A stretch of 64,000 nt of DNA from Halorubrum rutilum. Lineage in GTDB: Archaea > Halobacteriota > Halobacteria > Halobacteriales > Haloferacaceae. Below the pieces are notes generated by a model that was not told the DNA's origin, did not search any database, and saw only the letters and a program-made list of their open reading frames with translations. Positions within the stretch are counted from its first letter, which is position 1. Each line of letters begins with the position of its first letter. This document shows positions 1-8,050 of the stretch, piece by piece. Position numbers and translations under genes: made by a program. Location: the NCBI RefSeq assembly GCF_024494565.1, contig NZ_JANHDN010000012.1, positions 31,047 to 95,046 on the forward strand. Reading direction: 5' to 3'.

Positions 1-264
1 ACCGCCGACGACCGCGCCCGGTTCGTCGGGGCCGCCGTCGGCTCGCGACCCGGGTCGCTGTCGGTCGACCGCGACCGGATGGCCGAGGCCCGGGCTCACG
101 TCCGCGACGCCGACTCGTGGGCGGGCCGCGCGGTCCGCGAGTGGACGGCCCGGGCCGGGAGCGATGGCGCCGCCGTCGACCTCGACCCCGAGTCCCGCGA
201 CCGGCTCGTCAGCGAACTGGAGGACGACGCCGGCGCCCCGGGCACTCCCGGCTGGGAACGGTAG
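1..264 (+). CDS. C-terminal part of an unidentified protein (truncated by window edge)
   Basis: Frame 1 is open from the first base to a TAG stop, giving 87 residues of the end of a longer protein. The visible part is acidic and arginine-rich, with alternating charged and small residues (for example RDADSWAGRAVREW), and shows no membrane segment or recognisable catalytic motif. The composition fits the haloarchaeal proteins around it, so it is probably a real gene end. I do not recognise the family and no function can be given. Confidence 0.6.
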   Translation, partial: TADDRARFVGAAVGSRPGSLSVDRDRMAEARAHVRDADSWAGRAVREWTARAGSDGAAVDLDPESRDRLVSELEDDAGAPGTPGWER

Positions 265-354
265 CGGTCCGTTCGTCGCGTCCCCCGGCGCTCTGCCCGG
301 TCGCGCACGCACGCGCGCGTGAGGCTTACCCGTCTGCGGTCCCTCCGATCGGGT

Positions 355-2142
355 ATGGCCGAACGGAACCCCGTCGACGATCAGTCTCCCGAGTACGCGC
401 GCGAGGACGTCTCCGTCCTCGTCGTCGGCGCCGGCGCCGCGGGGGCGCGCACCGCCATCGAACTGGCCGAACGCGGGATCGACGACGTGCTCGTCCTCGG
501 GAAGCGCGGCCACGGGGACGCGCACACCACGTGGGCGCGCGGCGGCATCAACGGGGCGCTGGGCACCCACGACCCCAAGGACTCGCCGGCGATCCACGCC
601 GCCGACACCCTTAACGAGGGCCACTTCGTCAACGACCCGGCGAAGGTCGAGACCGTGACCGAGCAGATGCCGGAGCGCCTCCGCGAGCTCGACGAGTGGG
701 GAATGGCGTACTCCCGTACCGACGACGGCGAGATCGACCAGCGCTTCTTCGGCGCGCAGTCGTTCCGCCGGACGGCCTTCGCCGGCGACCACACCGGCGA
801 GTCGCTGCTGAACACCCTCGTCGACCGGGCGCAGGAGCTGTCGGTCCCGTACCGCGAGAACGTGATGATCACGAAGCTCGTCTCCGACGGCGACGCGGTC
901 CACGGCGCCGTCGGCTTCGACATGGACGACGGCGAGTTCGTCCTGTTCAACGCGGGCACCGTCGTCCTCGCCGCCGGCGGCCACGCGGCGATCTACGACC
1001 GCCACACCTCCAGAGACGACGAGAACAACGGCGACGGGGCGGCGCTGGCGTACGACGCCGGCGCCTCGCTGCTGGACATGGAGTTCATGCAGTTCCACCC
1101 GACCGGGATGGCCGTCGACGAGAGCGACCCCGAGTGGGCGCCGTGGAGCGGCCGCCTCGTCACCGAGGCGGTCCGGGGCGAGGGCGGCCGTCTGTTCAAC
1201 GCCGACGGCGAGCGATTCATGGAGCGCTACTCCCCCGATCAGATGGAGCTTGACGCCCGCGACGTCGTCGCCAGGGCGATAGCGCGGGAGGTCGCCGAGG
1301 GTCGCGGCACCGAGAACGGCGGCGTCTACCTCGACATCTCCCACCGCGACGCCGACTTCATCCGCGAGCGGCTCCCCCGGATGTACGAGCGGTTCGCCGA
1401 CCTCGGCGTCGACATGGCCGAGGAGGCCGTCGAGGTGGCGCCGACCTCCCACTACGGGATGGGCGGCGTCGCCGTCGACGATCACGGCGAGACCGACGTT
1501 GACGGCCTGTTCGCCATCGGCGAGACGATGGCCGGCGTCCACGGCGCGAACCGCCTCGGCGGGAACTCGCTGGCCGAGACCGTCGCGTACGGGGTCGTCG
1601 CCGGCGAGCGGATCGCCGACCGCGTCGGCGGCCCGGGCGAGGTACCCGACGACCTCCGAGAGGGCCTCGTAGAGCCCCACCTCCGCGACCTGCACGCGTT
1701 GGCGGGTCACGACGGCGAGCACGAGGCCGCGGCGGTGCTCGCCGACCTCCGGGAGCTGATGTGGGACCACGCCGGGATCCTCCGCGACGAGGCGTCGCTC
1801 CGCGAGGGCCTCGACCGCCTCGACGCCGTCCGCGATCGCGCCGCCGACATGCGCGTCGGCCCGGTCACGAGCGAGTCGTTCGAACTCGCCGTCGACGTCG
1901 GGTTCTCCCTCGTCGCCGCCGAGGCGGTGCTCCGCGGCGCGCTCGAACGCGATGAGTCCCGGGGCGCCCACTACCGCACCGACTACCCCGACACCGACCC
2001 GGACTGGCGCCGGAACGTCTACTTCGACGCGGCCGACGTCGGCGGGATGACACTTCGGACGGAGCCGGTCGGCGAGCCGAGCGACGCCGTGCAGGCCGCG
2101 CTCGACGAGGGCCACGAACTGGACTACCACCAGTTGGAGTGA
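355..2142 (+). CDS. FAD-dependent succinate dehydrogenase/fumarate reductase/L-aspartate oxidase family flavoprotein
   Basis: About 595 residues. The N-terminus has a dinucleotide-binding loop (VLVVGAGAAGARTAIELAE). The covalent-FAD-type region HTTWARGGINGALG follows, then FMQFHPTGM, the catalytic arginine block RLVTEAVRGEGG, TSHYGMGGV and GANRLGGNSLAE. These are the signatures of the flavoprotein superfamily containing SdhA, FrdA and NadB. The ATG at 355 is preferred over the in-frame GTG at 319 because the FAD loop then sits at a normal distance from the start. No iron-sulphur subunit, membrane anchor or nadA/nadC neighbour is present, so whether it acts as a reductase subunit or an aspartate oxidase cannot be decided from context. 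Confidence 0.85.
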   Translation: MAERNPVDDQSPEYAREDVSVLVVGAGAAGARTAIELAERGIDDVLVLGKRGHGDAHTTWARGGINGALGTHDPKDSPAIHAADTLNEGHFVNDPAKVETVTEQMPERLRELDEWGMAYSRTDDGEIDQRFFGAQSFRRTAFAGDHTGESLLNTLVDRAQELSVPYRENVMITKLVSDGDAVHGAVGFDMDDGEFVLFNAGTVVLAAGGHAAIYDRHTSRDDENNGDGAALAYDAGASLLDMEFMQFHPTGMAVDESDPEWAPWSGRLVTEAVRGEGGRLFNADGERFMERYSPDQMELDARDVVARAIAREVAEGRGTENGGVYLDISHRDADFIRERLPRMYERFADLGVDMAEEAVEVAPTSHYGMGGVAVDDHGETDVDGLFAIGETMAGVHGANRLGGNSLAETVAYGVVAGERIADRVGGPGEVPDDLREGLVEPHLRDLHALAGHDGEHEAAAVLADLRELMWDHAGILRDEASLREGLDRLDAVRDRAADMRVGPVTSESFELAVDVGFSLVAAEAVLRGALERDESRGAHYRTDYPDTDPDWRRNVYFDAADVGGMTLRTEPVGEPSDAVQAALDEGHELDYHQLE

Positions 2143-2205
2143 CGCCGGCGCGGTTCCGAGAACGACGCCCCCGCCGGTAACCCGGTTTATCCGTCCCGAT
2201 CCGGT

Positions 2206-2493
2206 TCACCCGCCCCGCTTCCGATACCAGACGCGCTGTCCGACCGCCGACTCGTCGTCGTCGATCGGCAGCCGCTCCACGACCAGGTCCCTGACGGCGA
2301 CCGTCACGACGAGTTCGATCGGCGAGTCGTCTCCTCCCGTCGCCCCGCCCCCCTCGCCCTCTCCCCCCGACCCGACCGGACGAACCGTGAGGACCGCGTG
2401 GCCGTCGCGCTCCCCGATCGACTCGATCACCCCGACCGACCATCGGTCGACGCGGTGCGACGGCTCTCGGGCGTGGACCCGGTCGTGGTTCAC
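2206..2493 (-). CDS. small unknown protein translationally coupled to blh
   Basis: A 95-residue ORF starting with GTG that overlaps the blh stop by four bases (GTGA), the classic sign of translational coupling. The protein begins NHDRVHAREP and contains alternating hydrophobic strands (SVGVIESI, AVLTVRP, IELVVTVAVRDLVV) split by a glycine/acid-rich insert, ending VGQRVWYRKRGG. This pattern suggests a small beta-barrel, perhaps OB-like, but no family is recognised. It is the third gene of the crtY-blh operon, so a role in retinal formation or handling is an inference from position only. It sits at the end of a much longer frame that is antisense noise inside blh. Confidence 0.6.
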   Translation of the reverse strand: MNHDRVHAREPSHRVDRWSVGVIESIGERDGHAVLTVRPVGSGGEGEGGGATGGDDSPIELVVTVAVRDLVVERLPIDDDESAVGQRVWYRKRGG

Positions 2494-3590
2494 CCGGTCC
2501 CTCCCGGCCGCCAGACCCCCTGCCGTCGGTCGAGCCACGCGACGACGACCACGTGCGGGAGCGTCATGGCCGCGATGGCGACGAGCGACACGGCGAGCAG
2601 GTCGCCCGGGGCGGCGACCCCGGCGGGGACCGAGAGCCCGACCGCGGCGACCACGAGGAACCCGCCGAGCGTGAGGGGGGCGGCGTCGCGCCCGAACCGC
2701 GCGAGGGCGCCGTGGAGGTCGCCGTCGCCGACCGCGGCCGCCGCCCGGTCGTCGACGAGGATCAGCCGGCCGACGTGGCGGAGGCCGTGCCAGAGCGCGA
2801 AGTACACCCCGATAGCGAACACGGGCGCGGCGAGCAGGAACCACGCCCACAGCGCCCCGACCTCCCCGGCGTCGCGGAGCCAGTCCCGGCGCGAGGCGCC
2901 CGCCCGAACGCGTCGGTAGCCCAGCCCGACCGACACCGCCGTCGCGGCCGTCATGAACGCGCCGACGGCCAGTCGCGTCTCCGGGACGAAGACGGGGTCG
3001 ACCGCGGCGGCCGCCGCGGCCGCGTCGACGACGAACAGCCCGACGATCCACTCGGCGACCAGCCGGTACTCCTCCGGATGCGCGACGAGCGGGACGCCCA
3101 TCGGGAGCCCCCCGCGGACGACGAGGCTCAGCCAGCGCTCGGCCGCGGTCGGGAGGTGATCGACGTCGGCGACGGTGAGTGCCGCGACGTCGCCCTGCCC
3201 CCAGTGGAGCCACGTGAGGGCGATGAACCCGACGAACGCCGCGACCGGCGCGAGGAAGAACGCCGCGACGACCGCCCCCCCGAGGATCGCGTAGGCGACG
3301 GAGACGACCGCGACCGACCGCCGGAGCGAGACGTCCGTCGCCGCCCGCAGGGGGACGAGGTGGTCGACCGCGCCGTGGGCCATCCCGACGACCAGCGTCC
3401 CCAGCGCGAACGTCGCGACGCCCACCTCCACCGGAAACAGGGGGGTGACGGCGGCGAGCGGCAGCAGCCCCGCGAGCGCCAGCGCGGGATAGAACGCGAA
3501 CCACCGGTCGACCGCCGACCGGGCGGGGTCGTCGCCCTCGTCCGCCGTCGCTCGACGCCGGGTCGCCGAGCGCGTCGCGGTCTCAGTCAT
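2490..3590 (-). CDS. blh: Brp/Blh family beta-carotene 15,15'-dioxygenase (retinal synthesis)
   Basis: A 366-residue polytopic membrane protein with about eight hydrophobic segments. It carries the histidine motifs of the Brp/Blh family that bind the active-site iron: GMAHGAVDHLVPL near residue 90, TWLHWGQGD near 145, FALWHGLRHVGR near 275 and MTLPHVVVVAWLD near the C-terminus. The family cleaves beta-carotene into two retinal molecules, the chromophore for rhodopsins. It overlaps the upstream lycopene cyclase gene by 8 bp and the downstream small ORF by 4 bp, so the three form one operon. No opsin gene is visible in the window. Confidence 0.93.
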   Translation of the reverse strand: MTETATRSATRRRATADEGDDPARSAVDRWFAFYPALALAGLLPLAAVTPLFPVEVGVATFALGTLVVGMAHGAVDHLVPLRAATDVSLRRSVAVVSVAYAILGGAVVAAFFLAPVAAFVGFIALTWLHWGQGDVAALTVADVDHLPTAAERWLSLVVRGGLPMGVPLVAHPEEYRLVAEWIVGLFVVDAAAAAAAVDPVFVPETRLAVGAFMTAATAVSVGLGYRRVRAGASRRDWLRDAGEVGALWAWFLLAAPVFAIGVYFALWHGLRHVGRLILVDDRAAAAVGDGDLHGALARFGRDAAPLTLGGFLVVAAVGLSVPAGVAAPGDLLAVSLVAIAAMTLPHVVVVAWLDRRQGVWRPGGTG

Positions 3591-4386
3591 CGACCGGTTC
3601 GGCCGGCTCCGGGTCCGGTTCGAGCGCGTCGGCCGCGGTCTCGGTCGGCCGCCCCCGGCGGTCGTTCCAGTCGAGGACCCACTCGAACAGCACGAGCCCG
3701 TTCACGGTCATCACGCCGGCCGAGGCGAAGAAGAGCATCTCCTCGATCGGGAGCCCGAGGACGGCGATCCCGGTCGTGAACTCGGTCGAGAGCCGCCACG
3801 TCCCCATCGCGATCGCGATCCGGTCGGCGACCCAGAAGTACGCCGCGGGGATCAGCGTCGCCGCGAGCCACATCCGCGGCGTCCGGACCAGGTAGCCGCC
3901 GCCGACCGCCCACTGGAGCGCGAAGACGGGGCCGACCCACGCGATCAGCCCGCCGAGGTAGAGGTACGAGGGGTCGAGCGTCACGAGCCAGAGCCCGCCG
4001 GCGATCATCGCGACCCCGGCGACGACGCCGGCGATCCGGGGACCACGGTCGAAGTCGCCCTCGCGGAACGTCGGGTCGAACCCGATCAGGTGGAGCGCGA
4101 ACGCGGTGACGACGGTCTGGATGGTGAAGAAGAGGTACTCGCCGAGCGGGATCGACAGCGCCCGGACGAGCACCGCCCCGTCGGCGTACGACCACGCCCC
4201 CCGCCGGATCATGTAGCTGATCCACGGCGTCGTGTAGAGGTACGCGATGGCGACGAGGATCGCGATCCCGGCCGTCGCGCGCCGCCGGCGAACGACGTCG
4301 TACCGCGGCGCGAGGTACCACAGCGCCGCGACCACGGGGAGGCTGAAGACGAGGTGGAACTGGAGGTACGTCAGCGTCGGAAGCAT
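3583..4386 (-). CDS. crtY: lycopene beta-cyclase, fused archaeal/fungal CarRA-type
   Basis: A 267-residue membrane protein with about seven hydrophobic helices. It has the two related halves of the CrtYc/CrtYd-type cyclase: PLGEYLFFTIQT near residue 80 and the repeated LPIEEMLFFASAG near 205, both with the conserved glutamates. The enzyme converts lycopene to beta-carotene, the substrate of the next gene, so crtY and blh form a short pathway to retinal. A CTTAATAAG box lies about 50 bp upstream. The last residues are proline/acid-rich and overlap the blh start. Confidence 0.93.
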   Translation of the reverse strand: MLPTLTYLQFHLVFSLPVVAALWYLAPRYDVVRRRRATAGIAILVAIAYLYTTPWISYMIRRGAWSYADGAVLVRALSIPLGEYLFFTIQTVVTAFALHLIGFDPTFREGDFDRGPRIAGVVAGVAMIAGGLWLVTLDPSYLYLGGLIAWVGPVFALQWAVGGGYLVRTPRMWLAATLIPAAYFWVADRIAIAMGTWRLSTEFTTGIAVLGLPIEEMLFFASAGVMTVNGLVLFEWVLDWNDRRGRPTETAADALEPDPEPAEPVDD

Positions 4387-4433
4387 CTACTCACCCCGGC
4401 GACGGCGATCATGGCTCCATGTTCGCTTTCCCT

Positions 4434-4442
4434 CTTATTAAG
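4434..4442 (-). promoter_or_regulatory. TATA-like box of the crtY-blh operon
   Basis: CTTAATAAG on the minus strand is the only AT-rich box between serB and crtY. It would place the transcript start about 25 nt before the crtY ATG, leaving a short leader. A TGTTTGG stretch just upstream is only loosely like the Bat activator site known from the Halobacterium bop gene cluster, and I do not claim it. Confidence 0.45.
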
Positions 4443-4497
4443 GCCCCGTCCAAACAGTGTGACCGCGTCCGACGATCGTCGAGCTCCCGCTCGGCGG

Positions 4498-5154
4498 TCA
4501 TCGAGGCGACGACTCGACCGACAGCACGCCGTGTCCCTCCAGCACCTTCCCGAGCCGGAACATCGAGGCGACGACGGCGTCGCAGGCGGGACGCACCGCG
4601 TCCTTCGGCACGAACCCGACCGCGAGCCCGGCGACCTCCAGCATCGGGAGGTCGTTCGCGCCGTCGCCGACCGCGACCGTCTCGCTCATCGGGACGCCGA
4701 GGTCACCCGCGAGCTCCGCCAGCGCGTCGTCTTTCGTCCCCTCGATGAGCGGTCCCTCGGCCTCCCCGGTGAGCTTCCCGCCGGCCGTCGGGAGGCGGTT
4801 GGCGACGATCGTGTCGGCCTCCGCCCCCGCCTTCGCCAGCGCGCGCTCGACGCCGCGCTCGAACCCGCCCGTGAGCACGGCGACGTAGTGGCCCTCGGCC
4901 CGGAGGCGCTCGATCAGCTCTCCGGCCCCCGGCCGGAGCGTCACCGCGTCGAACGCGGCGTCGACGTCGTCCTCGCCGAGTCCCCCGAGCAGCTCCGCCC
5001 GCTGATAGAGGCTCTCGGCGTAGCTGAGCTCGTCGTTCATCGCCCGCTCCGTGATCTCGGCCACCGCGTCGGCGACCCCCGCGCGCTCGGCGAGCAGGAC
5101 CGTCATCTCGGAGTCGGACAGCGTGCCGTCGAAGTCGAACGCGATCAGGCTCAT
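4498..5154 (-). CDS. serB: phosphoserine phosphatase, HAD superfamily
   Basis: A 218-residue HAD hydrolase. Motif I is AFDFDGTLSDSE at the very N-terminus (nucleophile and general-acid aspartates), motif II is the VLTGG segment near residue 95, the conserved lysine lies in EGTKDD, and motif IV is AVGDGANDLPMLE near 160. This arrangement and length fit SerB, which removes phosphate from phosphoserine in the last step of serine synthesis. The pathway's first enzyme, serA, lies about 9 kb away on the other strand, so the genes are not in one operon. Generic HAD phosphatase activity is the main alternative. Confidence 0.85.
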   Translation of the reverse strand: MSLIAFDFDGTLSDSEMTVLLAERAGVADAVAEITERAMNDELSYAESLYQRAELLGGLGEDDVDAAFDAVTLRPGAGELIERLRAEGHYVAVLTGGFERGVERALAKAGAEADTIVANRLPTAGGKLTGEAEGPLIEGTKDDALAELAGDLGVPMSETVAVGDGANDLPMLEVAGLAVGFVPKDAVRPACDAVVASMFRLGKVLEGHGVLSVESSPR

Positions 5155-5250
5155 GGGCCCCGTTCGGCGCGGCGGGGTTTTGAAGCACCTGATCGCGCAA
5201 CGGACGCCGCGGGCCGGTGAGACTTTGACGCCCGCCGCCGTCGCCCACGT

Positions 5251-5454
5251 ATGGACCGAACCGACGCGGACCGCGCCGACGTCGACGTCGACGACCTCCT
5301 GAAGGTGATCCTGGGGCTCGCTATCGTGTGGCTTCTCCTGGAGGTCATCGGAGCGGTACTGGACCTGACGTTCGCGCTGATCGACGCGCTCCCGACCCTG
5401 ATCGTCGTCGTCATCGTCGTGTTAATCGCCTTACGGCTCACCGACCGGATCTGA
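5251..5454 (+). CDS. small membrane protein, two hydrophobic segments
   Basis: A 67-residue protein with an acidic N-terminus (MDRTDADRADVDVDDLL) followed by two adjacent hydrophobic stretches (VILGLAIVWLLLEVIG and LPTLIVVVIVVLIAL). It ends in a short charged tail. Haloarchaea carry many such small conserved membrane proteins of unknown function. Its TGA stop is 3 nt before the start of the next gene, so the two are probably co-transcribed. No function can be inferred. Confidence 0.75.
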   Translation: MDRTDADRADVDVDDLLKVILGLAIVWLLLEVIGAVLDLTFALIDALPTLIVVVIVVLIALRLTDRI

Positions 5455-5457
5455 GGC

Positions 5458-6033
5458 GTGTTCAGCCTGAACGTCCCGCTCCCGCCTGCGATAGGCGATT
5501 TCGCGGCCGATCTCCACCCGAAACTCTCGGGGTTCGACCGCGTGCGCGACCGGCACACCCTCGTCTGCAAGCGTCTCGGGGTCGAGGCCGTCCCGGACCG
5601 CGTCGACGGCAACGGGTCGAGTTCCGGGCGCGACGGCGGCGCGCCGAGCCCGCCCAAGCCCGACGCGCTCGCGGCCCTCCGCGAGGACCTCCGCCCCCTG
5701 CTGTCGGGGACCGGCCCGTTCGACGCCGCCGCGACCGAGGTCGACGTCTTCGACGCGCCCGCGTCCGGGTCGCGGCCGGTGGTGTACCTCGCCGTCGAGA
5801 GCGACGCCCTCGTCCGGCTCCATCACCGGCTCTGTGCGGCTTACGATGCGATCGAGGGGATCGAGGGCGACGACTTCGTCCCGCACGTCACCCTGGCGCG
5901 CGGCGGGAACCCCGACCCGGGCGTCGTGGCCGACCTCGTGAACCGGGAGTTCGAGCCGATCCGGTGGCGCGTTCACGCGATGGAGGTGTACGACCCCGAG
6001 TTCCGCGAGGTCGCCGCGACGATCGAGTTGTAA
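5458..6033 (+). CDS. 2H phosphoesterase family protein (2'-5' RNA ligase-like)
   Basis: 191 residues beginning at GTG (FSLNVPLP), 3 nt after the upstream stop. The two histidine motifs of the 2H superfamily are visible: HTLVCKRLG near residue 32 and PHVTLARGG near 143. A glycine/proline-rich loop lies between the two lobes. Members act on 2',3'-cyclic or 2',5'-linked RNA ends; the true substrate is unknown. The protein is distinct from the ThpR homologue at 12.0 kb and has the shape of a haloarchaeal LigT-like paralogue. A copy of the intergenic repeat element begins 18 bp after its stop. Confidence 0.8.
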   Translation: MFSLNVPLPPAIGDFAADLHPKLSGFDRVRDRHTLVCKRLGVEAVPDRVDGNGSSSGRDGGAPSPPKPDALAALREDLRPLLSGTGPFDAAATEVDVFDAPASGSRPVVYLAVESDALVRLHHRLCAAYDAIEGIEGDDFVPHVTLARGGNPDPGVVADLVNREFEPIRWRVHAMEVYDPEFREVAATIEL

Positions 6034-6050
6034 ATAGCTCCGAACGGATC

Positions 6051-6318
6051 GGCGGTGAACAACTCCAAAGCCCCAGCCACGAGGCGGGCGCACGCTCGCT
6101 GCGCTCCTCACTCGGTCGCTCACTTCGTTCGCTCCCTCGTTGCGGTGCTTGTGTCGCCTGCGCCCGCCTCGTGGCTGCCCCTTTGAGTCCCACCCGACCG
6201 CACAGCAACCGCGCCTCACGCCTCCCCAGCCTCGCGGTTCGCGCTCTTCGAGCGCTCACCGCGTCCCTCGCACGCGCTCCTCGCGGCCTACCGGCCGCTC
6301 GGAGGCGCGCGCCACCGC
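6051..6318 (+). repeat. structured intergenic repeat element, copy 1 (forward)
   Basis: This fills the 325-bp gap between the 2H phosphoesterase and the zinc-ribbon ORF. It begins with GGCGGTGAACAACTCC and the shared block CCAAAGCCCCAGCC. Stem 1 is a perfect 19-bp pairing of 6074-6092 with 6159-6177. The shared block GGCTGCCCCTTTGAGTCC and then CTCCCCAGCCTCG follow. Stem 2 is 6234-6262 (GCGGT/ACCGC around GCGCTC/GAGCGC), and stem 3 covers about 6270-6316 with a GCGGCC/GGCCGC tip. TTTATA lies just outside the far end. Confidence 0.85.
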
Positions 6319-6358
6319 TATCAATTTATACATAGCACGTCGCCTACGGCGCTCACTC

Positions 6359-6562
6359 CTAGTCGCCGTCTTCAGTAGCCGCACCGTCGCGCTCGCCCGG
6401 CTCGTCGACCGCGTGGTGCGGCCCGACGGGGCCGTGCGTCGGGCAGACGCCGGCGATGGGGGTCGCGTTGAGACAGCAGGCGCGCTGTTCGCTCGCGATG
6501 ACGCCCCGCGAGAGGGGCTCGCCGCAGCGCCGGCAGTACGACGCGGTCGCGTCGTCGGTTAT
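6359..6562 (-). CDS. small zinc-ribbon protein with a non-canonical or lost start codon
   Basis: An open frame begins 2 nt after the P450 stop and encodes about 67 residues. The sequence has YCRRCGEPLSRG, two adjacent cysteines in RACCLN and GVCPTHGPVGPHH, which fit a zinc-binding fold. There is no ATG, GTG or TTG in frame before the first cysteine pair. The only start-like codon is ATA, within ATAACCGACGAC where ATGACCGACGAC would be expected. The gene may use ATA, have lost its start by a G-to-A change, or be a pseudogene. The cysteine spacing and polar tail argue that it is not random frame noise. Confidence 0.5.
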   Translation of the reverse strand: MTDDATASYCRRCGEPLSRGVIASEQRACCLNATPIAGVCPTHGPVGPHHAVDEPGERDGAATEDGD

Positions 6563-6564
6563 CC

Positions 6565-7959
6565 CTACCGCTCGCGGACGCGCATCGGCACCGGGTGGTC
6601 GGGGTGCATCGTCAGCGAGCCGCGCAGCGAGAGCTCCGGCCCCTCGTACTCTAGGTCGTACCGCGAGCAGACCTCCGCGAGGATCAGCTTGGCCTCCAGC
6701 AGCGAGAACGCCTTCCCGATGCAGTGGCGGGGGCCGCCGCCGAACGGGAAGAAGGCGAACCGCGGGCGCCCGCTCCGGCGCTCGGGGGCCCACCGGTTCG
6801 GGTCGAACGCCTCGGGGTCGTCGTACCAGCGCGGCGACCGGTGGACCACCCACTGCGACAGCATGAGCGCGGCGCCCTCCGGGATCCGGTACCCCCCGAC
6901 CTTCACGTCGAGCTTCGGCTCGCGGAACAGGGTGTAGACGGGGGGATACAGTCGCATCGACTCGTTGAGCACGCGCTCGGTGAACTCCATGTCGCGGGCG
7001 TCGGCGGCGGTCGGGGCGCCGTCGGCGGTCGCCGCCTCGGCCTCCGCCGCCACGCGCTCGCGGGCCTCGGGGTGGTTCGAGAGCAGGTAGAAGGTGTAGG
7101 TGAGCGCGAGCGCGGTCGTGTCGTGGCCGGCGAGCAGCATCGTCACCAGCTCGTCGCGGAGGTTCTCGTCGGTCTGCTCGCCGCGGTCGCGGGCGCGCAG
7201 CAGGACCGAGAGCAGGTCCATCGGGAGGTCGCCGTCGGCGTCGCCGGCGGGGCCCCGCACCGCGACGCCCTCGGGGCCGGCCGGGTCGGCGGCGGGGTCG
7301 CGCTCGGTGCCGCGGCGGCGCTCGACGATCCCGTCGATCACCGATTCGAGGGTGTCGACGGCGGCGTCGAACCGGCGGTTCTCGCGGGTCGGGACCCAGT
7401 TCGGGATCAGGAAGCGGCGCGGGTCGGGCTCGAACCGCGCCCCGAGCGGCTCCAGCTCCTCCTGGACCGTCTTCACCTCCTCGTCGGTGATGTCGGCGCC
7501 GAACATCGCCGAGACGATGATCTTGACGGTGAGGCGGGCGACCTCCAGCTGGACGTCGACGACGTCGCCGTCGCTCCAGTCCGCGAGCTGCGACTCGGTG
7601 TGGTCGACCATCGTCCCCGCGAGCGCCCCGATCCGCCGGTTGTGGAAGGAGGGGTTCGCGAGCTTCCGCTGGCGCTGCCACGTCTCCCCCTCGCTCATGA
7701 GGAGGCCGTTCCCGAGCAGGGTGTCCATGGCGTCGTCGCCGAACTGCGGCTTCCGGTAGCGGTCGGCGTCGGCGACCAGGACGCGCTCGACGTCGGCGGG
7801 GTTCGTCAGGAGGTAGGTCTCGCGCGGCCCGAGGTCGAAGCGGACGACGTCGCCGTAGCTGTCGGCGCAGGCGCGCATGAACGAGAACGGGTCGTCGGCG
7901 TACTGGCGACCGTTGCCGAAGACGGGGTCGCCGATGGGTCCGGGCGGCGTGACGGACAT
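6565..7959 (-). CDS. cytochrome P450
   Basis: 464 residues with all P450 landmarks: the oxygen-binding I-helix motif LLAGHDTTA near residue 290, the K-helix ExxR in NESMRLYPP near 345, and the heme-binding loop FPFGGGPRHCIGKAF near 415 with the cysteine ligand. The region around 240-255 carries an acidic, proline-rich insertion. The sequence is soluble, as in prokaryotic class I enzymes. No ferredoxin or reductase gene is adjacent, so redox partners must be encoded elsewhere. The substrate is unknown. The zinc-ribbon ORF follows by 2 nt. Confidence 0.92.
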   Translation of the reverse strand: MSVTPPGPIGDPVFGNGRQYADDPFSFMRACADSYGDVVRFDLGPRETYLLTNPADVERVLVADADRYRKPQFGDDAMDTLLGNGLLMSEGETWQRQRKLANPSFHNRRIGALAGTMVDHTESQLADWSDGDVVDVQLEVARLTVKIIVSAMFGADITDEEVKTVQEELEPLGARFEPDPRRFLIPNWVPTRENRRFDAAVDTLESVIDGIVERRRGTERDPAADPAGPEGVAVRGPAGDADGDLPMDLLSVLLRARDRGEQTDENLRDELVTMLLAGHDTTALALTYTFYLLSNHPEARERVAAEAEAATADGAPTAADARDMEFTERVLNESMRLYPPVYTLFREPKLDVKVGGYRIPEGAALMLSQWVVHRSPRWYDDPEAFDPNRWAPERRSGRPRFAFFPFGGGPRHCIGKAFSLLEAKLILAEVCSRYDLEYEGPELSLRGSLTMHPDHPVPMRVRER

Positions 7960-8050
7960 ACGAGAGACAGGGTCCGGGCGAGGTTAAACGTTCGGCGGCG
8001 GGAGGGAAACGCCGGGAGTCGGACCGCTCGATCGGGCGACCACGGGCCGT

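Noticed and set aside
6051..6318. SRP RNA or RNase P RNA as identity of the repeat element
   Set aside because: Those are normally single-copy and have conserved cores that I do not see here; eight copies in one window argue against both.
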